DNA from: an uncultured Ruminococcus sp. | GTDB taxonomy: Bacteria > Bacillota > Clostridia > Oscillospirales > Ruminococcaceae | Length of the DNA stretch: 6,370 bases | Assembly: GCA_947167535.1 (NCBI GenBank) | Contig: CAMVIL010000079.1 | Span: forward strand, 1 to 6,370 | Direction: 5' to 3' | In this document: piece by piece, positions 6,265 to 6,370 of the stretch | How the letters are laid out: each line of letters begins with the position of its first letter | How positions within the stretch are numbered: the stretch's first letter is position 1 | Notes under the pieces: model-generated | What the model saw: the letters and a program-made list of their open reading frames with translations, nothing else | The model's database searches: none | Told to the model about the DNA's origin: nothing | Made by a program: the position numbers and the translations under genes

Positions 6265-6273
6265 ATTATAACA
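6265..6273 (-). promoter_or_regulatory. Extended -10 promoter of the HD-GYP gene
   Basis: A perfect TATAAT reads on the minus strand at 6270-6265, preceded by TGT (6273-6271), which makes an extended -10. Hexamers at the usual -35 distance (around 6287-6294) match TTGACA poorly. The expected -35 zone is instead occupied by a direct repeat, as at activator-dependent promoters. Other AT-rich -10-like boxes occur just downstream, so the exact start is uncertain. Confidence 0.45.
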
Positions 6274-6277
6274 TATC

Positions 6278-6296
6278 AACCGTTCACAAACCGTTC
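6278..6296 (-). repeat. Direct repeat GAACGGTT x2, 11-bp period
   Basis: Minus-strand GAACGGTT occurs at 6296-6289 and again at 6285-6278, identical over 8 bases and separated by 3. One helical turn between identical half-sites is typical of OmpR/PhoB-type response regulators and other tandem dimers. The pair covers the spacer and -35 zone of the extended -10 promoter. The binding protein is unknown. Confidence 0.5.
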
Positions 6297-6300
6297 GCCG

Positions 6301-6319
6301 AAAGGCTTCTTAAACCTTT
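6301..6319. repeat. Inverted repeat between the two direct repeats
   Basis: AAAGGCTT (6301-6308) and AAACCTTT (6312-6319) are inverted copies with one mismatch around three bases (CTT). No T-run follows on either strand, so it is not a normal terminator. It sits upstream of the HD-GYP promoter, between two direct-repeat pairs. It may be an operator, or a chance AT-rich repeat. Confidence 0.3.
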
Positions 6320-6324
6320 GAGAT

Positions 6325-6341
6325 TGTAAACGATTTGTAAA
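6325..6341 (+). promoter_or_regulatory. WalR-like box (TGTAAA-N5-TGTAAA)
   Basis: TGTAAA at 6325-6330 and 6336-6341 are separated by exactly 5 bases; the identity extends to TTGTAAAC (6324-6331 and 6335-6342). This matches the published WalR (YycF) consensus TGTWAH-N5-TGTWAH, a response regulator of cell-wall metabolism in Firmicutes. It could act on the HD-GYP gene, about 290 bases from its start and about 75 upstream of the predicted transcription start, or on a plus-strand gene beyond the window. The presence of WalR in this organism is not shown here. Confidence 0.4.
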
Positions 6342-6370
6342 CACTTGCGAATTGTACTTAATACCACCCG

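Noticed and set aside
6295..6303. Spo0A-type box at TTCGCCGAA
   Set aside because: It is a neat 9-bp palindrome but differs from the TGTCGAA core at two key positions, and it partly overlaps the better-supported GAACGGTT repeat.
6324..6338. Catabolite-response (cre) site TTGTAAACGATTTGT for CcpA
   Set aside because: It fits the relaxed cre consensus except for one conserved C near the end, but it is not palindromic there. The same bases are better explained by the exact TGTAAA direct repeat.

Overview
The window most likely comes from a low-to-mid GC Gram-positive of the Clostridia, probably a Ruminococcus-like member of the Oscillospirales. This is inferred from purine-rich Shine-Dalgarno sites, sigma-A-type promoters, a Firmicute-style Enzyme I active-site segment, and an RF3 gene starting with TTG. 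No RNA gene, CRISPR array, insertion sequence or phage gene is visible.

Layout from left to right. Positions 1-222 (minus) hold the first 74 codons of what looks like a cation P-type ATPase, running out of the window. A compact divergent promoter region (223-356) separates it from a complete PTS Enzyme I (357-2054, plus), which ends at an intrinsic terminator. Next come a strong promoter and a roughly 93-base leader containing a start-stop mini-ORF (ATG-TAA behind its own Shine-Dalgarno). It precedes prfC, peptide chain release factor 3 (2262-3857, plus, TTG start). A 16-bp perfect hairpin terminates prfC and lies between it and a convergent gene. That gene (3978-6038, minus) encodes a 686-residue membrane HD-GYP phosphodiesterase with an unusual long beta-rich C-terminal half, apparently two related modules.

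The most interesting stretch is upstream of the HD-GYP gene (6039-6370). On the minus strand it reads, in order: a TGTAAA-N5-TGTAAA direct repeat (WalR-like), an inverted repeat, a GAACGGTT direct repeat with the same 11-bp period, an extended -10 box without a good -35, a leader of about 220 bases with a 28-codon ORF, an intrinsic-terminator-like hairpin whose loop carries that ORF's stop codon, and finally the HD-GYP start. This looks like a transcriptionally activated and then attenuated (or riboswitch-controlled) cyclic-dinucleotide enzyme. I could not match the leader to a known riboswitch class by eye.

The four genes do not look like one pathway. Each appears to have its own promoter, and both plus-strand genes have a terminator, so the window is a run of independent units. 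Enzyme I has no HPr neighbour here.
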